A stretch of 64,000 nucleotides of DNA from Solirubrobacter deserti (lineage in GTDB: Bacteria > Actinomycetota > Thermoleophilia > Solirubrobacterales > Solirubrobacteraceae), in NCBI RefSeq assembly GCF_003344625.1, contig NZ_QPKJ02000004.1:186001-250000 (forward strand), in the 5' to 3' direction. Shown here in pieces: positions 51,322-60,414 of this stretch. A program made the translations under genes and the position numbers. The notes beneath the pieces are model-generated. The model searched no databases. It saw only the letters and a list, made by a program, of their open reading frames with translations, and had not been told where the DNA came from. Position 1 is the stretch's first letter; the number at the start of each line of letters is the position of its first letter.

Positions 51322-52307
51322 AGCGTCTTGCTCAGCTCCTTCACCGGCATCGACAGCTCGGCCAGCAGGTCCAGGTCCTCCTGCGGGTCACGGCCGAGCG
51401 TCGTCAGGTAGTTGCCGACGATCACGGCGTTGATGCCGCCGACCATGCCCTGGCGCGCGCCCAGGTCGCCGAGCGTCAGCTCCCGGCCGCCGGCGAAGCG
51501 CAGGATGGTCCGCGGGAGCGCGAGGCGGAAGGCCGCGATCGTCCGCAGCGCGTCCATCGCCGGCACCGGCTCGAGGCCGGCGAACGGCGTGCCCGGCCGG
51601 GGGTCGAGGAAGTTCAGCGGCACCTCGTCGGGGTTCAGCGCGGCGAACTGCGCGGCCAGCTCGGCGCGCTGCTCGAGCGTCTCGCCCATGCCGATGATCC
51701 CGCCGCAGCAGACCTCCATCCCCATCTCGCGCACGAGCTGCAGCGTCTCCCAGCGCTCTTCCCACGTGTGCGTGGTGACGACGTGGCCGAAGTGGCTGCG
51801 GGCCGTCTCGAGGTTGTGGTTGTAGCGGTGCACGCCGAGGTCGCGCAGCTCCTCGCCCTGCTCGCGGGTGAGGATGCCGAGCGAGCACGCGACGTTGATC
51901 TCGACGTTGTCGTGGATCGCCTTCACGCCCTCGCGCACCTGCGCCATCAACCGCTCGTCCGGGCCGCGTACGGCGGCGACGATGCAGAACTCGGTCGCGC
52001 CGGTGGCCGCGGTCTGGCGGGCCGCTTCGACGAGGCTGGGGATGTCCAGCCGGACGGCCCGCACGGGCGTCTCGAAGCGGCCGGACTGGCTGCAGAAATG
52101 GCAGTCCTCGGGGCAGCCGCCGGTCTTGATGGAGACGATGCCCTCGACCTCCACCTCCGGCCCGCAATGGCGCATGCGGACCTCGTGGGCGAGCTCGAGC
52201 GCGTCATCGACACGCTCATCCGGGAGCCGCAGGACCTCGAGCGTCTGCGCCTCGTCCAGGCCGACGCCCCGCTCCAGGACCTGCTCACGGGCGATGTCGA
52301 GAATCAT
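51318..52307 (-). CDS. bioB: Biotin synthase
   Basis: A 329-aa radical-SAM enzyme inserting sulfur into dethiobiotin. The radical-SAM cluster motif CPEDCHFC is Cys65, Cys69, Cys72; [18 protein letters not shown] and the [11 protein letters not shown] segment are BioB hallmarks. The [2Fe-2S] site residues (Cys and an Arg near LRFAGGRE) look present. ATG start overlapping bioD by 4 nt, GTGA overlap with bsaP. Confidence 0.97.
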   Translation of the reverse strand: MILDIAREQVLERGVGLDEAQTLEVLRLPDERVDDALELAHEVRMRHCGPEVEVEGIVSIKTGGCPEDCHFCSQSGRFETPVRAVRLDIPSLVEAARQTAATGATEFCIVAAVRGPDERLMAQVREGVKAIHDNVEINVACSLGILTREQGEELRDLGVHRYNHNLETARSHFGHVVTTHTWEERWETLQLVREMGMEVCCGGIIGMGETLEQRAELAAQFAALNPDEVPLNFLDPRPGTPFAGLEPVPAMDALRTIAAFRLALPRTILRFAGGRELTLGDLGARQGMVGGINAVIVGNYLTTLGRDPQEDLDLLAELSMPVKELSKTL

Positions 52308-52891
52308 GCGGGGATCTCCATGGTCGTGAATTCTCCCTCCGGGATCCTCCCGAGGACGGGCGCGATCTGGGTGAGGTCTTCAAGGTTGCACTGCGCGGCG
52401 AGGTCGGGGTCGCGCGGCCAGGCGCCGATCACGAGGCCGAGGCAGCGCAGCCCGCGCCGCTCGATCGCCTCGACGGTCAGCGCCGTGTGATTGAGCGTGC
52501 CCAGGCCCGCGCGCGCGACCACGATCAGCGGCGCGTCGAGCACATGCGCGACATCGGCGATCGTCCCGCCCTGGTCGTCGAGCTGCACGAGCAGCCCGCC
52601 GGCACCCTCGATGATCACGCGCTCGTGCTCGAGCTGCTGCACGAAGTGCGCGACCTCGGCCATGGGGACGGTCGGCATCTTGGCCCGCCGCGCCGCGGTG
52701 GCGGGCGCGAGCGGCTCCGGGTAGCGCGCGAGCGTGTGCACCTCGGCGCCGCTCAGCTCGCGCACGGTCGCCGCGTCATCGTCGTCGCCGGTCTGCGCGG
52801 CCTTGACGTAGGCGTCGCCGGGGCGGGCGATGGCGGCGCTCACCCACGTCTTGCCGACCCCCGTGTCGGTGCCGGTCACGACGACCCTCAT
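52304..52891 (-). CDS. bioD: Dethiobiotin synthetase
   Basis: A 195-aa ATP-dependent carboxylase of the P-loop family. It opens [20 protein letters not shown], the Walker [17 protein letters not shown] and EGAGGLLV are the substrate and metal motifs. Somewhat short (usual 220 aa). ATG at 52891 overlaps bioA by 4 nt; the open frame upstream is not coding. Confidence 0.94.
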   Translation of the reverse strand: MRVVVTGTDTGVGKTWVSAAIARPGDAYVKAAQTGDDDDAATVRELSGAEVHTLARYPEPLAPATAARRAKMPTVPMAEVAHFVQQLEHERVIIEGAGGLLVQLDDQGGTIADVAHVLDAPLIVVARAGLGTLNHTALTVEAIERRGLRCLGLVIGAWPRDPDLAAQCNLEDLTQIAPVLGRIPEGEFTTMEIPA

Positions 52892-54090
52892 CCGGCCGCC
52901 GCTCCCGCGATGGCCGCGGCGCAGATGCGCGCGATGTCCTCGTCGTCGGTCACGTAGGGAGGCATCGTGTACACGAGGTCCCGGAACGGACGCAGCCACA
53001 CACCGTGCTCGACCGCCGCCCGGGTGGCCGCGACCCCGTCGATCGGGTGGTCGAGCTGGATGACGCCGATCGCGCCCTTCACGCGGACGTCTTTCACTCC
53101 GGGCAGCTCGCGCGCGTCGTGCAGCTGCGCCAGCCCGCGCTCGATCCGTGCGACGTCGTCCTTCCAGCCGCCGTCCTCGAGCAGCCCGGTGGAGGCGAGC
53201 GCCGCGGACGCGGCCAGCGGGTTGGCCATGAACGTCGGGCCGTGCATGAGCGGCCCGTCAATCCGTTCCGCGAGCTCCGCGCGGCAGAGCGTGGCGGCGA
53301 GCGTCATGTAGCCGCCGGTGAGCGCCTTGCCGAGGCACAGCACGTCGGCCAGCTCGGCGGCGGCGAACAGCGTGCCGGTGCGGCCGAAGCCGGTCGCGAT
53401 CTCGTCCAGGATGAGCGGCACGCCGTGCTCGTCGCAGAGCTCGCGCAGCAGCTGCACGCACTCGCGGGGGTGGAACCGCATGCCGCCCGCGCCCTGGACG
53501 ACCGGCTCCACGATCACGCCGGCGAGCTCATGCGCGTCGAACAGGCGGCGGACCTCGGCTTCCCACTCCGGCGTCCACTCGGGCAGCGGCGCGAACACGT
53601 GCTCGGCCAGCGATCCCTTCCACATCGAGTGCATCCCGCCGTCCGGGTCGCAGACCGCCATCGCGCCGAACGTGTCGCCGTGATAGCCGCCGCGCCAGGT
53701 CAGCAGCTGCCGGCGCTCACCGTGCCAGGACTGCAGGACGAGCTTGATCGCGACCTCGACGCTCACGCTTCCCGAGTCGGCGAAGAACACATGGTCGAGC
53801 CCGGTCCAGTCCGTCAGGCGCTGGGCGAGCCGGATCGCCGGTTCGTGCGTGAGCCCGCCGAACATCACGTGCGCCATCCGGCCGAGCTGGTCGGTGACGG
53901 CAGCGTCGATGACCGGATGGCGATACCCGTGAATCGCGCACCACCAGGAGGCCATGCCGTCCACGAGCTCCCGCCCGTCCTCGAGCCTGAGCCGCACGCC
54001 CTCGGCCGAGACCACGGGCAGCGGCGCCGTGGTGGCGGGAATGGGGCCATACGGGTGCCAGATGCGCGTCCGGTCCAGCTCGAGGTTCAA
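52888..54090 (-). CDS. bioA: Adenosylmethionine-8-amino-7-oxononanoate aminotransferase
   Basis: A 400-aa class III PLP aminotransferase that makes DAPA from KAPA using SAM. Motifs: [55 protein letters not shown] and the PLP lysine in LGKALTGG (Lys255). It starts at TTG 54090, which overlaps the metallophosphoesterase stop by TTGA. Confidence 0.96.
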   Translation of the reverse strand: MNLELDRTRIWHPYGPIPATTAPLPVVSAEGVRLRLEDGRELVDGMASWWCAIHGYRHPVIDAAVTDQLGRMAHVMFGGLTHEPAIRLAQRLTDWTGLDHVFFADSGSVSVEVAIKLVLQSWHGERRQLLTWRGGYHGDTFGAMAVCDPDGGMHSMWKGSLAEHVFAPLPEWTPEWEAEVRRLFDAHELAGVIVEPVVQGAGGMRFHPRECVQLLRELCDEHGVPLILDEIATGFGRTGTLFAAAELADVLCLGKALTGGYMTLAATLCRAELAERIDGPLMHGPTFMANPLAASAALASTGLLEDGGWKDDVARIERGLAQLHDARELPGVKDVRVKGAIGVIQLDHPIDGVAATRAAVEHGVWLRPFRDLVYTMPPYVTDDEDIARICAAAIAGAAAG

Positions 54091-55622
54091 GGCGTCGACC
54101 CTACCGGCTCCAAGATCTCGCGCCGTGCGGAGGAGTTGCCCGTGCCGGGGTCGATCGACACCAGGTCCGCCGCCAGCGGCTGGAAGGAAGGCTTGAGCGT
54201 GAACGTGAAGCGGGCGAGGCTGAGCGCGGTGCTCTCGGTCAGGTTGCCGGTGCCGCCCGCGCCGATCGAGCCGCCGTTGATCACGCTGACGCCCGGCTGG
54301 GTGGCGACGTCGGTCTCGTGCGTATGGCCGACGAGAAAGACGAGCGGGCGCTCCGGCGGGTCGTCCTTGAGGACCTGGAGCGCGGTGCTCAGCAGCTGCG
54401 GCTCGTGGACCATGACGACGTCGACCTTCCCGACCAGCGGTCGCAGCCAGTTGGCGAACGTCTCCGGCATGCCGGGCTGCGGGATGTTGTCGAAGCGGTC
54501 GCGGAACGACTGCGAGCTCAGGCGCTCGAACGGGTCGTCGTACCCCGCCACCTGCAGGCCGGCGATCCTGTTGATGACGGGCCCGTAGGAGCCGTCCGCC
54601 TTCAGCCGCCCGCGGCGCGTGAGCACGATCGCGCCCTCCTCCGCCAGCTCCCGCGAGAGGTAGTCGGAGTCGTGGTTGCCGGAGACGAACACGAACGGGT
54701 CACCCGCGTGCGCGACGCGCCGGACCAGGGCGGTCTCCAGCGGCGAGCCGCGGTCGGTCAGGTCGCCGACGAAGAACAGCGGACCATCGTCGCTGGCGCG
54801 TTCGAGCACGTCCAGCGCCACCGCGTTGTTGTGCAGGTCCGAGGCGACGGTGATGGTCGGCTGGCCGGCCAGGCTCTGCCGCCGGCCCGGGTCGATCACG
54901 AGCCGCGCAAGGCCGACGAGCTGGGCGTCGAGCTCCTGGTCGAGCACCCCCGGTGTGCGCTGCGCGGCCTCCACCGCCTCGAGCGCGCGCGGGATGTCCG
55001 GGCCGTGCGCGTAGTACTGCGGGTCGGAGATCTCGCCGCGCGGCGGGATCAGCGCCACCATCGCGACACCGATCCCCACCGCGGTCAGGACGGACGTCGG
55101 CGCTGTCCATCTGAGCCGCAGGACCCGGCTGCGGATGGCGAACGCGGTCAGCAGCCCGAGCGCCGCTCCCGCGCCGACCGTCAGCAGGATCAGCCGGATG
55201 ATGAAGCTCCTGAGCGCCTCCTGCGCCTCGATCCGCACCCGGTCGATGTCGAGCGACTGCCCCTGCGCGAGCCCGGTCGCGACGCCGCGGTTGATCGTCT
55301 GCAGGTCGACCCGCAGGCGCAGCGGCGCCCGGATCGCCTCAAAGCGCGCACCCCAGTCCACGAGCGGGACGTAGACGTCGAGCGCGCCGCGATGCCCGGG
55401 TGACACGGACATGCGGATCTCGCCCACCGACAGCGTCGAGCTCTGGTTGTAGGCGACCAGCGCGAGGTAGGCGCCGCCGCACGTCGCGGCGACCACCAGC
55501 AGGATCGACAGCGCGCGCCGGACCGAGGTGATCAGGCGGCTCTTGAGGTCCGGTCGCAGGTGCCGCGGCGGGGGCCCGCCGTTCCCGGTGTGCTGTTCGT
55601 GCCGTTCGGCAACACTCGCCAT
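54087..55622 (-). CDS. Membrane metallophosphoesterase heading the biotin operon
   Basis: A 511-aa protein with two helices (about 40-62 and 140-165) and a third hydrophobic stretch, then a calcineurin-like phosphoesterase domain: [10 protein letters not shown] (D-x-H), [10 protein letters not shown] (GD), SGNHDSDY (GNHD), MVHEPQ and LVGHTHETD (GHxH). All metal ligands look intact. It may cleave phosphodiesters at the membrane. Its stop overlaps bioA, so it is the first gene of the bio operon; a biotin role is not obvious. ATG 55622 chosen. Confidence 0.85.
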   Translation of the reverse strand: MASVAERHEQHTGNGGPPPRHLRPDLKSRLITSVRRALSILLVVAATCGGAYLALVAYNQSSTLSVGEIRMSVSPGHRGALDVYVPLVDWGARFEAIRAPLRLRVDLQTINRGVATGLAQGQSLDIDRVRIEAQEALRSFIIRLILLTVGAGAALGLLTAFAIRSRVLRLRWTAPTSVLTAVGIGVAMVALIPPRGEISDPQYYAHGPDIPRALEAVEAAQRTPGVLDQELDAQLVGLARLVIDPGRRQSLAGQPTITVASDLHNNAVALDVLERASDDGPLFFVGDLTDRGSPLETALVRRVAHAGDPFVFVSGNHDSDYLSRELAEEGAIVLTRRGRLKADGSYGPVINRIAGLQVAGYDDPFERLSSQSFRDRFDNIPQPGMPETFANWLRPLVGKVDVVMVHEPQLLSTALQVLKDDPPERPLVFLVGHTHETDVATQPGVSVINGGSIGAGGTGNLTESTALSLARFTFTLKPSFQPLAADLVSIDPGTGNSSARREILEPVGSTP

Positions 55623-55644
55623 CCGTCCCAACTAACGTACGACG

Positions 55645-56400
55645 TCAGCGTCGCCGTTCCCACAACTCCATCGGACAGAGGCGTCTTAGACCCAGCTGTT
55701 GGTACAGACGTTCCCCTAGCTCGGTGGCCTGCAGCGTGATAGTGGTGAGCTGGAAGCGTTGGGCATCCGCGAGCGCGCTGCGCATCACCTGCGTCGCCAG
55801 GCCCTGGCGTCTCGCCTTCGGGACGGTCGCCACGAACGAGACGCCGCAGTCCTGCCCGTGGTGCAGCGCGAGCGCGACCGCGGCGGGCGCGCCGTTGAGG
55901 TCGGCCTTGTAGCCGCGCAGCGTGCCCTCGTGCAAGGTCGCGAGCGTGCGTTCCAGCCGGCTGTCGACGTTCCCGTAGGCGAGGTCGTTGACCCGCCCGA
56001 CGGTGCGCAGGTCGGCATTCGGACGCGGGTTGGCCGTCGTGAGGTCGATCTTGAGGTCCTCCAGCGCCGCGCCCATGCCGGGGGAGGCGGACGCGATGGC
56101 GAGGCCCGCGTGCCGCAGCTCGGACGTGACGCCGCGCGCGCTGCCGTCGACCCAGATCGCCCAGCGGCGCACGCCGGCGTCGCCGTAGCGGACCTCCAGC
56201 TCGTCGAGCATGTGCAGCGCCATGTCCGGCTTGAGCGCCACGGCGGCGTTCAGCGCCGGGGAGTCGGGCGCGCTCGGGACCACCGACGCCATCAGGCCGT
56301 CGCGCTCGAGGACGAACCCGTTCTTCGCACTTCCCCCGAGCAGCGTCTGCAGCGAGGCGAAGCCGTCCCACAGGCGCCGTTTGAGCTCCGCGTCATCCAT
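55645..56400 (-). CDS. GNAT-family N-acetyltransferase
   Basis: A 251-aa protein. The C-terminal half carries GNAT motif A, VATVPKARRQGLATQVM (acetyl-CoA pyrophosphate loop), followed by TITLQATELGERLYQQLG. The N-terminal half is a degenerate GNAT-like or unknown domain (GFVLERDGLMASVVPSAPDS). The substrate is unknown. It stands 22 nt upstream of the metallophosphoesterase and may be the real first gene of that operon. Confidence 0.85.
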   Translation of the reverse strand: MDDAELKRRLWDGFASLQTLLGGSAKNGFVLERDGLMASVVPSAPDSPALNAAVALKPDMALHMLDELEVRYGDAGVRRWAIWVDGSARGVTSELRHAGLAIASASPGMGAALEDLKIDLTTANPRPNADLRTVGRVNDLAYGNVDSRLERTLATLHEGTLRGYKADLNGAPAAVALALHHGQDCGVSFVATVPKARRQGLATQVMRSALADAQRFQLTTITLQATELGERLYQQLGLRRLCPMELWERRR

Positions 56401-56424
56401 CGTGATGGCGGGACCCTAGCGGCG

Positions 56425-56451
56425 GAGCTGAGCCCTTGGGGGGCTCAGCTC
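56425..56451. repeat. Perfect 11-bp hairpin upstream of the GNAT gene
   Basis: GAGCTGAGCCC, loop TTGGG, GGGCTCAGCTC. It lies 24 bp before the GNAT start on the minus strand with no T-run. It could stop transcription from the RraA-like gene or be a binding site. The rest of 56401-56680 shows nothing recognisable. Confidence 0.5.
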
Positions 56452-56658
56452 ACGCTGCGGGGAGTCTGTCTAGAAGATGAGCGCGCTCAGCTGGTCAGGC
56501 TGTGCGCTGGGTGCGTCGCTGGCTGCGCTGCCAGGAACGCGCGCGTCGACCGCCGGTGAAAGCGCATTGGCGGCCGCGGCGTGGCTGTTGAGCGGGGAGG
56601 AGGATCGCTTCAGCACGAGACGTAGCTTCGCTCGCCGGGGCCCGGCCCGCCTTCATGC

Positions 56659-56680
56659 CCGCACGTCTCTTCGGGTGCGG
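56659..56680 (-). terminator. Hairpin right after the RraA-like gene
   Basis: Reading the minus strand, CCGCAC, loop of 10 nt, GTGCGG follows the TAG directly. No U-tract, so an actinobacterial-style terminator at best. Confidence 0.35.
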
Positions 56681-57376
56681 CTAGCCCGAGGTGCGCTGCT
56701 GGTGGTAGCGCTCCAGGGTGGTTCGGTCGGGCGGGTACGTGCCTCGGAGCGGCTTGCCGGTGGCGATCTCGGCGGCGATCCATTCCTCCAGCCGCTCCTG
56801 CTCGTACGCCGCCTCCGCGACCTCGGTCGCCAGCTCCTGCGGCACACACACGACGCCCTCGCCGTCGCCGACCAGGATGTCGCCCGGATAGATCGCGACC
56901 TCGGCGCAGCCGATCGGCACGTTGATGTCCACGGCGTGGTGCTGCGCCAGGTTGGTGAGCGGGCTCGCGCCCTGGGCGTAGACCGGCAGGTCGAGTGTCT
57001 CGATCGCGGGCGTGTCTCTCAGGGTGCCGTCGGTCACGAGCCCTCCGGCTCCGCGCACCTCGAGCCGCTTGGCGAGGATCGCGCCCGCGGACGCCGCCCG
57101 GCCCTGCCCGCGGCAGTCCATGACCAGGACGTGGCCTTCTGGCACCGTCTCGACCGCCTTGCGCTGCGGGTGGTCGTAGTCCTGATAGACGGACAACACG
57201 TCGAGGTCCTCGCGCGCCGGGATGTAGCGCAGCGTGAAGGCGGGCCCGGCCATCCTGCGGTCGGTGAGCGGCTTGACGCCGTGCAGGAAGGTGTTGCGCA
57301 GCCCGCGGCTGAGCAACTGCGTGGAGATGGTGGCGGTGCTGGCCTGTTTGAGGAGGTCGAGCGTCCGGGCGTCCAT
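56681..57376 (-). CDS. RraA-like/HMG aldolase-family protein
   Basis: A 231-aa protein of the RraA fold. LLKQASTATISTQLLSRG at the start, GAGGLVTDGTLRDTP with the Arg-Asp pair needed for class II pyruvate aldolases (HMG/CHA type), and PIGCAEVAIYPGDILVGDGEGVVCVP. Presence of the R-D pair favours an aldolase over a pure RNase E regulator. Next to a dehydratase and an FAD oxidase, a role cleaving a keto-acid is plausible. Its ATG lies only 15 bp from that of the divergent dehydratase. Confidence 0.8.
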   Translation of the reverse strand: MDARTLDLLKQASTATISTQLLSRGLRNTFLHGVKPLTDRRMAGPAFTLRYIPAREDLDVLSVYQDYDHPQRKAVETVPEGHVLVMDCRGQGRAASAGAILAKRLEVRGAGGLVTDGTLRDTPAIETLDLPVYAQGASPLTNLAQHHAVDINVPIGCAEVAIYPGDILVGDGEGVVCVPQELATEVAEAAYEQERLEEWIAAEIATGKPLRGTYPPDRTTLERYHQQRTSG

Positions 57377-57391
57377 GCGAGGATGGTGACG

Positions 57392-59065
57392 ATGCGCAGC
57401 CACCGGTGGTTCGGCGTCGACGACCTGCGGTCGTTCGGGCACCGCTCGAGGACGTTGCAGATGGGCTTCGACCGCGAGGACTTCCGCGGCAAGCCCGTGA
57501 TCGCGGTGGTCAACACGTGGAGCGAGATCAACCCGTGTCACACGCATCTGCGCGATCGCGCCGAGAGCGTCAAGCGCGGCGTCTGGCAGGCGGGTGGGTT
57601 TCCGTTGGAGGTCCCGGCGCTGTCGTTGAGCGAGCCGTTCATGAAGCCGTCCACGATGCTGTATCGGAACCTGTTGGCGATGGAGACCGAGGAGCTGCTG
57701 CGCTCGTATCCCTTCGACGGCGCCGTGTTGCTGGGCGGGTGCGACAAGACGACTCCCGCGCTGGTCATGGGCGCCGTGTCCGCGCAGCTGCCGTTCATCT
57801 TCGTGCCCGCCGGCCCGATGCTGCGGGCGTCCTGGCGCGGGCGGACGCTGGGGAGCGGCAGCGACGTCTGGAAGTACTGGGACGAGCTGCGCGCGGGGAC
57901 GATCACGGAGGACGATTGGCACTCCGCGGAAGAACGCATCGCGAGTTCGCCCGGCCACTGCATGACGATGGGCACGGCGTCGACCATGACGTCCGCCGTG
58001 GAGGCGCTCGGGTTGTCCTTGCCGGGCGCGGCGTCGATCCCGGCAGCCGATGCGGATCATCCGCGTATGGCGGTGGCGTCCGGCCGTCGCATCGTGTCCT
58101 TGCCTGCGCCGCCGCTGTCGTTGGACTCGTTCGAGAACGCGATCAAGGTCGTATTGGCCTTGGGCGGCTCCACCAACGCGGTGATCCACCTGATCGCCAT
58201 GGCGGGGCGCGCCGGCATCGACGTGTCGTTGCGGCGCTTCGACGAGCTCTCCCGCGAGGTGCCCGTGCTCGCGAACCTGCGGCCCAGCGGGCAGTACCTG
58301 ATGCAGGACTTCTTCGAGGCCGGCGGCCTGCGCGGATTGATGTCGCGCTTGCAGTTGCACGACGTCCCCACCGTCTCCGGCCACTCTCTGCACGAGACGC
58401 TGGCGGGCGCGCAGGTGTGGGACGACGACGTCATCCGGCCGCTGGAGAACCCGGTCAAGCAGCAGGGTGCGCTGGCCATCCTGCACGGCTCGCTCGCGCC
58501 GGACGGCTGCGTCATCAAGGCCTCTGCAGCTTCTCCGGAGCTGTTGCAGCACACCGGCCCGGCCGTCGTCTTCGAGGACTACGACGACATGAACGCGCGC
58601 ATCGACGATCCCTCGTTGGATGTGGGGCCCGAGTCGGTGCTGGTGCTCCGCAGCTCCGGACCGCTGGGTGGCCCGGGGATGCCCGAGTGGGGCATGCTGC
58701 CGATCCCCAAGAAGCTGCTGGCGGCCGGCGTCCGTGACATGGTGCGGATCAGCGACGCGCGCATGTCCGGCACCGCTTACGGTACGTGCGTGCTCCACGT
58801 CAGTCCTGAGTCCTTTCTGGGCGGCCCGCTCGCCTTGATCCAAACCGGTGATCGGGTGACCCTGGACGTGCCCGGCCGCCGCCTCGACCTCGAGGTGTCC
58901 GCCGAGGTGCTGTCGTCCCGCCGCGACGCGTGGCGCCCGCGAGCGTTCCCCGCCGAGCGCGGCTACGCGAAGCTGTTCGCCCAGCACGTCACCCAGGCCC
59001 ACCAGGGCTGCGACTTCGACTTCCTCCACGGCGCCGGCGGGGTCCCGGAGCCCGCGATCCATTGA
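57392..59065 (+). CDS. IlvD/Edd-family dehydratase, sugar-acid type (L-arabinonate dehydratase-like)
   Basis: A 557-aa iron-sulfur dehydratase. Cluster Cys: Cys49 in INPCHTHL, Cys117 in GGCDKTTPA and Cys190 in GHCMTMGTAS, giving a [2Fe-2S] site as in the arabinonate/xylonate branch. VLALGGSTNAVIHL, IKASAASPELLQHTGPAVVF and ISDARMSGTAYGTC are active-site blocks. It would turn an aldonate into a 2-keto-3-deoxy acid. The start ATG 57392 has GAGG 9 nt upstream; the open frame reads far upstream but that part is not coding. Confidence 0.88.
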   Translation: MRSHRWFGVDDLRSFGHRSRTLQMGFDREDFRGKPVIAVVNTWSEINPCHTHLRDRAESVKRGVWQAGGFPLEVPALSLSEPFMKPSTMLYRNLLAMETEELLRSYPFDGAVLLGGCDKTTPALVMGAVSAQLPFIFVPAGPMLRASWRGRTLGSGSDVWKYWDELRAGTITEDDWHSAEERIASSPGHCMTMGTASTMTSAVEALGLSLPGAASIPAADADHPRMAVASGRRIVSLPAPPLSLDSFENAIKVVLALGGSTNAVIHLIAMAGRAGIDVSLRRFDELSREVPVLANLRPSGQYLMQDFFEAGGLRGLMSRLQLHDVPTVSGHSLHETLAGAQVWDDDVIRPLENPVKQQGALAILHGSLAPDGCVIKASAASPELLQHTGPAVVFEDYDDMNARIDDPSLDVGPESVLVLRSSGPLGGPGMPEWGMLPIPKKLLAAGVRDMVRISDARMSGTAYGTCVLHVSPESFLGGPLALIQTGDRVTLDVPGRRLDLEVSAEVLSSRRDAWRPRAFPAERGYAKLFAQHVTQAHQGCDFDFLHGAGGVPEPAIH

Positions 59066-60264
59066 GCGACGCGTCCTGGGACACGGTCGTCGTCGGCGCG
59101 GGCATCCTCGGCCTCGCGACGGCCCGCGAACTGCTGCTGCGCTCGCCCGGCTCCCGCGTGTTGGTGTTGGAACGCGAGCCGCAGATCGCCCCCCACCAGA
59201 CCGGCCACAACTCCGGCGTGGTGCACGCGGGCATCTACTACAAGCCAGGATCGCTGAAGGCCCAGCTCTGCACCGAGGGCCGCAACGAGCTCTACCGGTA
59301 CTGCGACGCCCACGGGGTGCCCTACGAGAAGTGCGGCAAGCTGATCATCGCCCGCAACCCGTCGGAGCTCCCCGCCCTCGACGAGCTCGAGCGCCGAGGG
59401 ATCGAGAACGGCGTCCCGGGCCTCCGCCGCCTTTCCGGCGCGGAGATCCCCGAGATCGAGCCCCACGCGGTGGGCGCCGCGGCCCTGCTCAGCCCTGAGA
59501 CGGGCATCGTCGACTTCGCCGCCGTCGCCCGCGTGATGGCGACGGAGATCGAGTCCCTGGGCGCGACCATCCAGACGGGCGTGTCGGTGCGGGCGATCAC
59601 CCGCTCCGGTGGGACGACGGTCGTCTCCACCAGCGCCGGCGACATTCCGGCGGCGCGCGCTGTGGCCTGCGCCGGCCTGTGGTCCGACCGGCTCGCCGAA
59701 CGCAGCGGCGAAGACGAGAACCCGAGAATCGTCCCCTTCCGCGGCGGCTACCTGAAGCTGAAGCCCGCGGCCCGTGAGCTCGTCCGCGGCCTGATTTACC
59801 CGGTCCCGGATCCGTCGCTGCCGTTCCTCGGCGTCCACCTGAGCAAGACGATCTCCGGCGACGTGTGGCTCGGCCCCACGGCCTTGTTGTCGCCCGGCCG
59901 CTCCGCGTATTCACTGCGGACCCTGAACCGCTTTGACATCGGCGCGACCTTGCGCTGGCCCGGCACCTGGCGGATGGCCCGCCGCTTCTGGCGCACGGGC
60001 CTGTCCGAGATGAACTTCGCCGCCCGCCAGAGCACCTTCGTGCGCGCGTGCGCCGACTACGTCCCGGCGTTGACCACCGACGACGTCGAGCCGGGCCCCG
60101 CCGGCATCCGCGCCCAAGCCGTCGACCGCTCCGGCGCCTTGCTCGACGACTTCGCCTTCGCCTCCGGCCCGGGCGTCCTGCACGTCCGCAACGCCCCGTC
60201 CCCGGCCGCGACCTCGTCCCTGGCAATCGCCAAGATGATCGCGAATCGCCTCGAGGCCGCCTAG
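59062..60264 (+). CDS. lhgO: L-2-hydroxyglutarate oxidase-like FAD enzyme
   Basis: A 400-aa DAO-family flavoprotein. VVVGAGILGLATARELLL is the FAD motif, HNSGVVHAGIYYKPGSLKA is the LhgO signature, CGKLIIARNPSELPALDEL and VPFRGGYLKLKP follow. It oxidises a 2-hydroxy acid to the keto acid, passing electrons to quinone or O2. The TTG at 59062 overlaps the dehydratase stop by TTGA, so they are co-expressed. Substrate may differ from 2-hydroxyglutarate, given the context. Confidence 0.88.
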   Translation: MSDASWDTVVVGAGILGLATARELLLRSPGSRVLVLEREPQIAPHQTGHNSGVVHAGIYYKPGSLKAQLCTEGRNELYRYCDAHGVPYEKCGKLIIARNPSELPALDELERRGIENGVPGLRRLSGAEIPEIEPHAVGAAALLSPETGIVDFAAVARVMATEIESLGATIQTGVSVRAITRSGGTTVVSTSAGDIPAARAVACAGLWSDRLAERSGEDENPRIVPFRGGYLKLKPAARELVRGLIYPVPDPSLPFLGVHLSKTISGDVWLGPTALLSPGRSAYSLRTLNRFDIGATLRWPGTWRMARRFWRTGLSEMNFAARQSTFVRACADYVPALTTDDVEPGPAGIRAQAVDRSGALLDDFAFASGPGVLHVRNAPSPAATSSLAIAKMIANRLEAA

Positions 60265-60286
60265 GCGCTACCCTGCTTTCGCGCAC

Positions 60287-60359
<73 letters not shown>

Positions 60360-60365
60360 CTGCCA

Positions 60366-60393
60366 CGAAACCCTCGCCTTTGCGGGGGTTTCG
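60366..60393. terminator. Bidirectional terminator between tRNA-Thr and integrase
   Basis: CGAAACCCTCGC, loop CTTT, GCGGGGGTTTCG: 12 pairs including one G-T. It can serve both the tRNA (plus) and integrase (minus), with CGTTCTTGG after it on the plus strand. Confidence 0.7.
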
Positions 60394-60414
60394 TCGTTCT
60401 TGGTGAGGTGTGCG

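Noticed and set aside
56477..57391. N-terminal extension of the IlvD/Edd protein
   Set aside because: The frame is open but antisense to the RraA-like gene; the family normally begins at the ATG chosen and a GAGG site precedes it.
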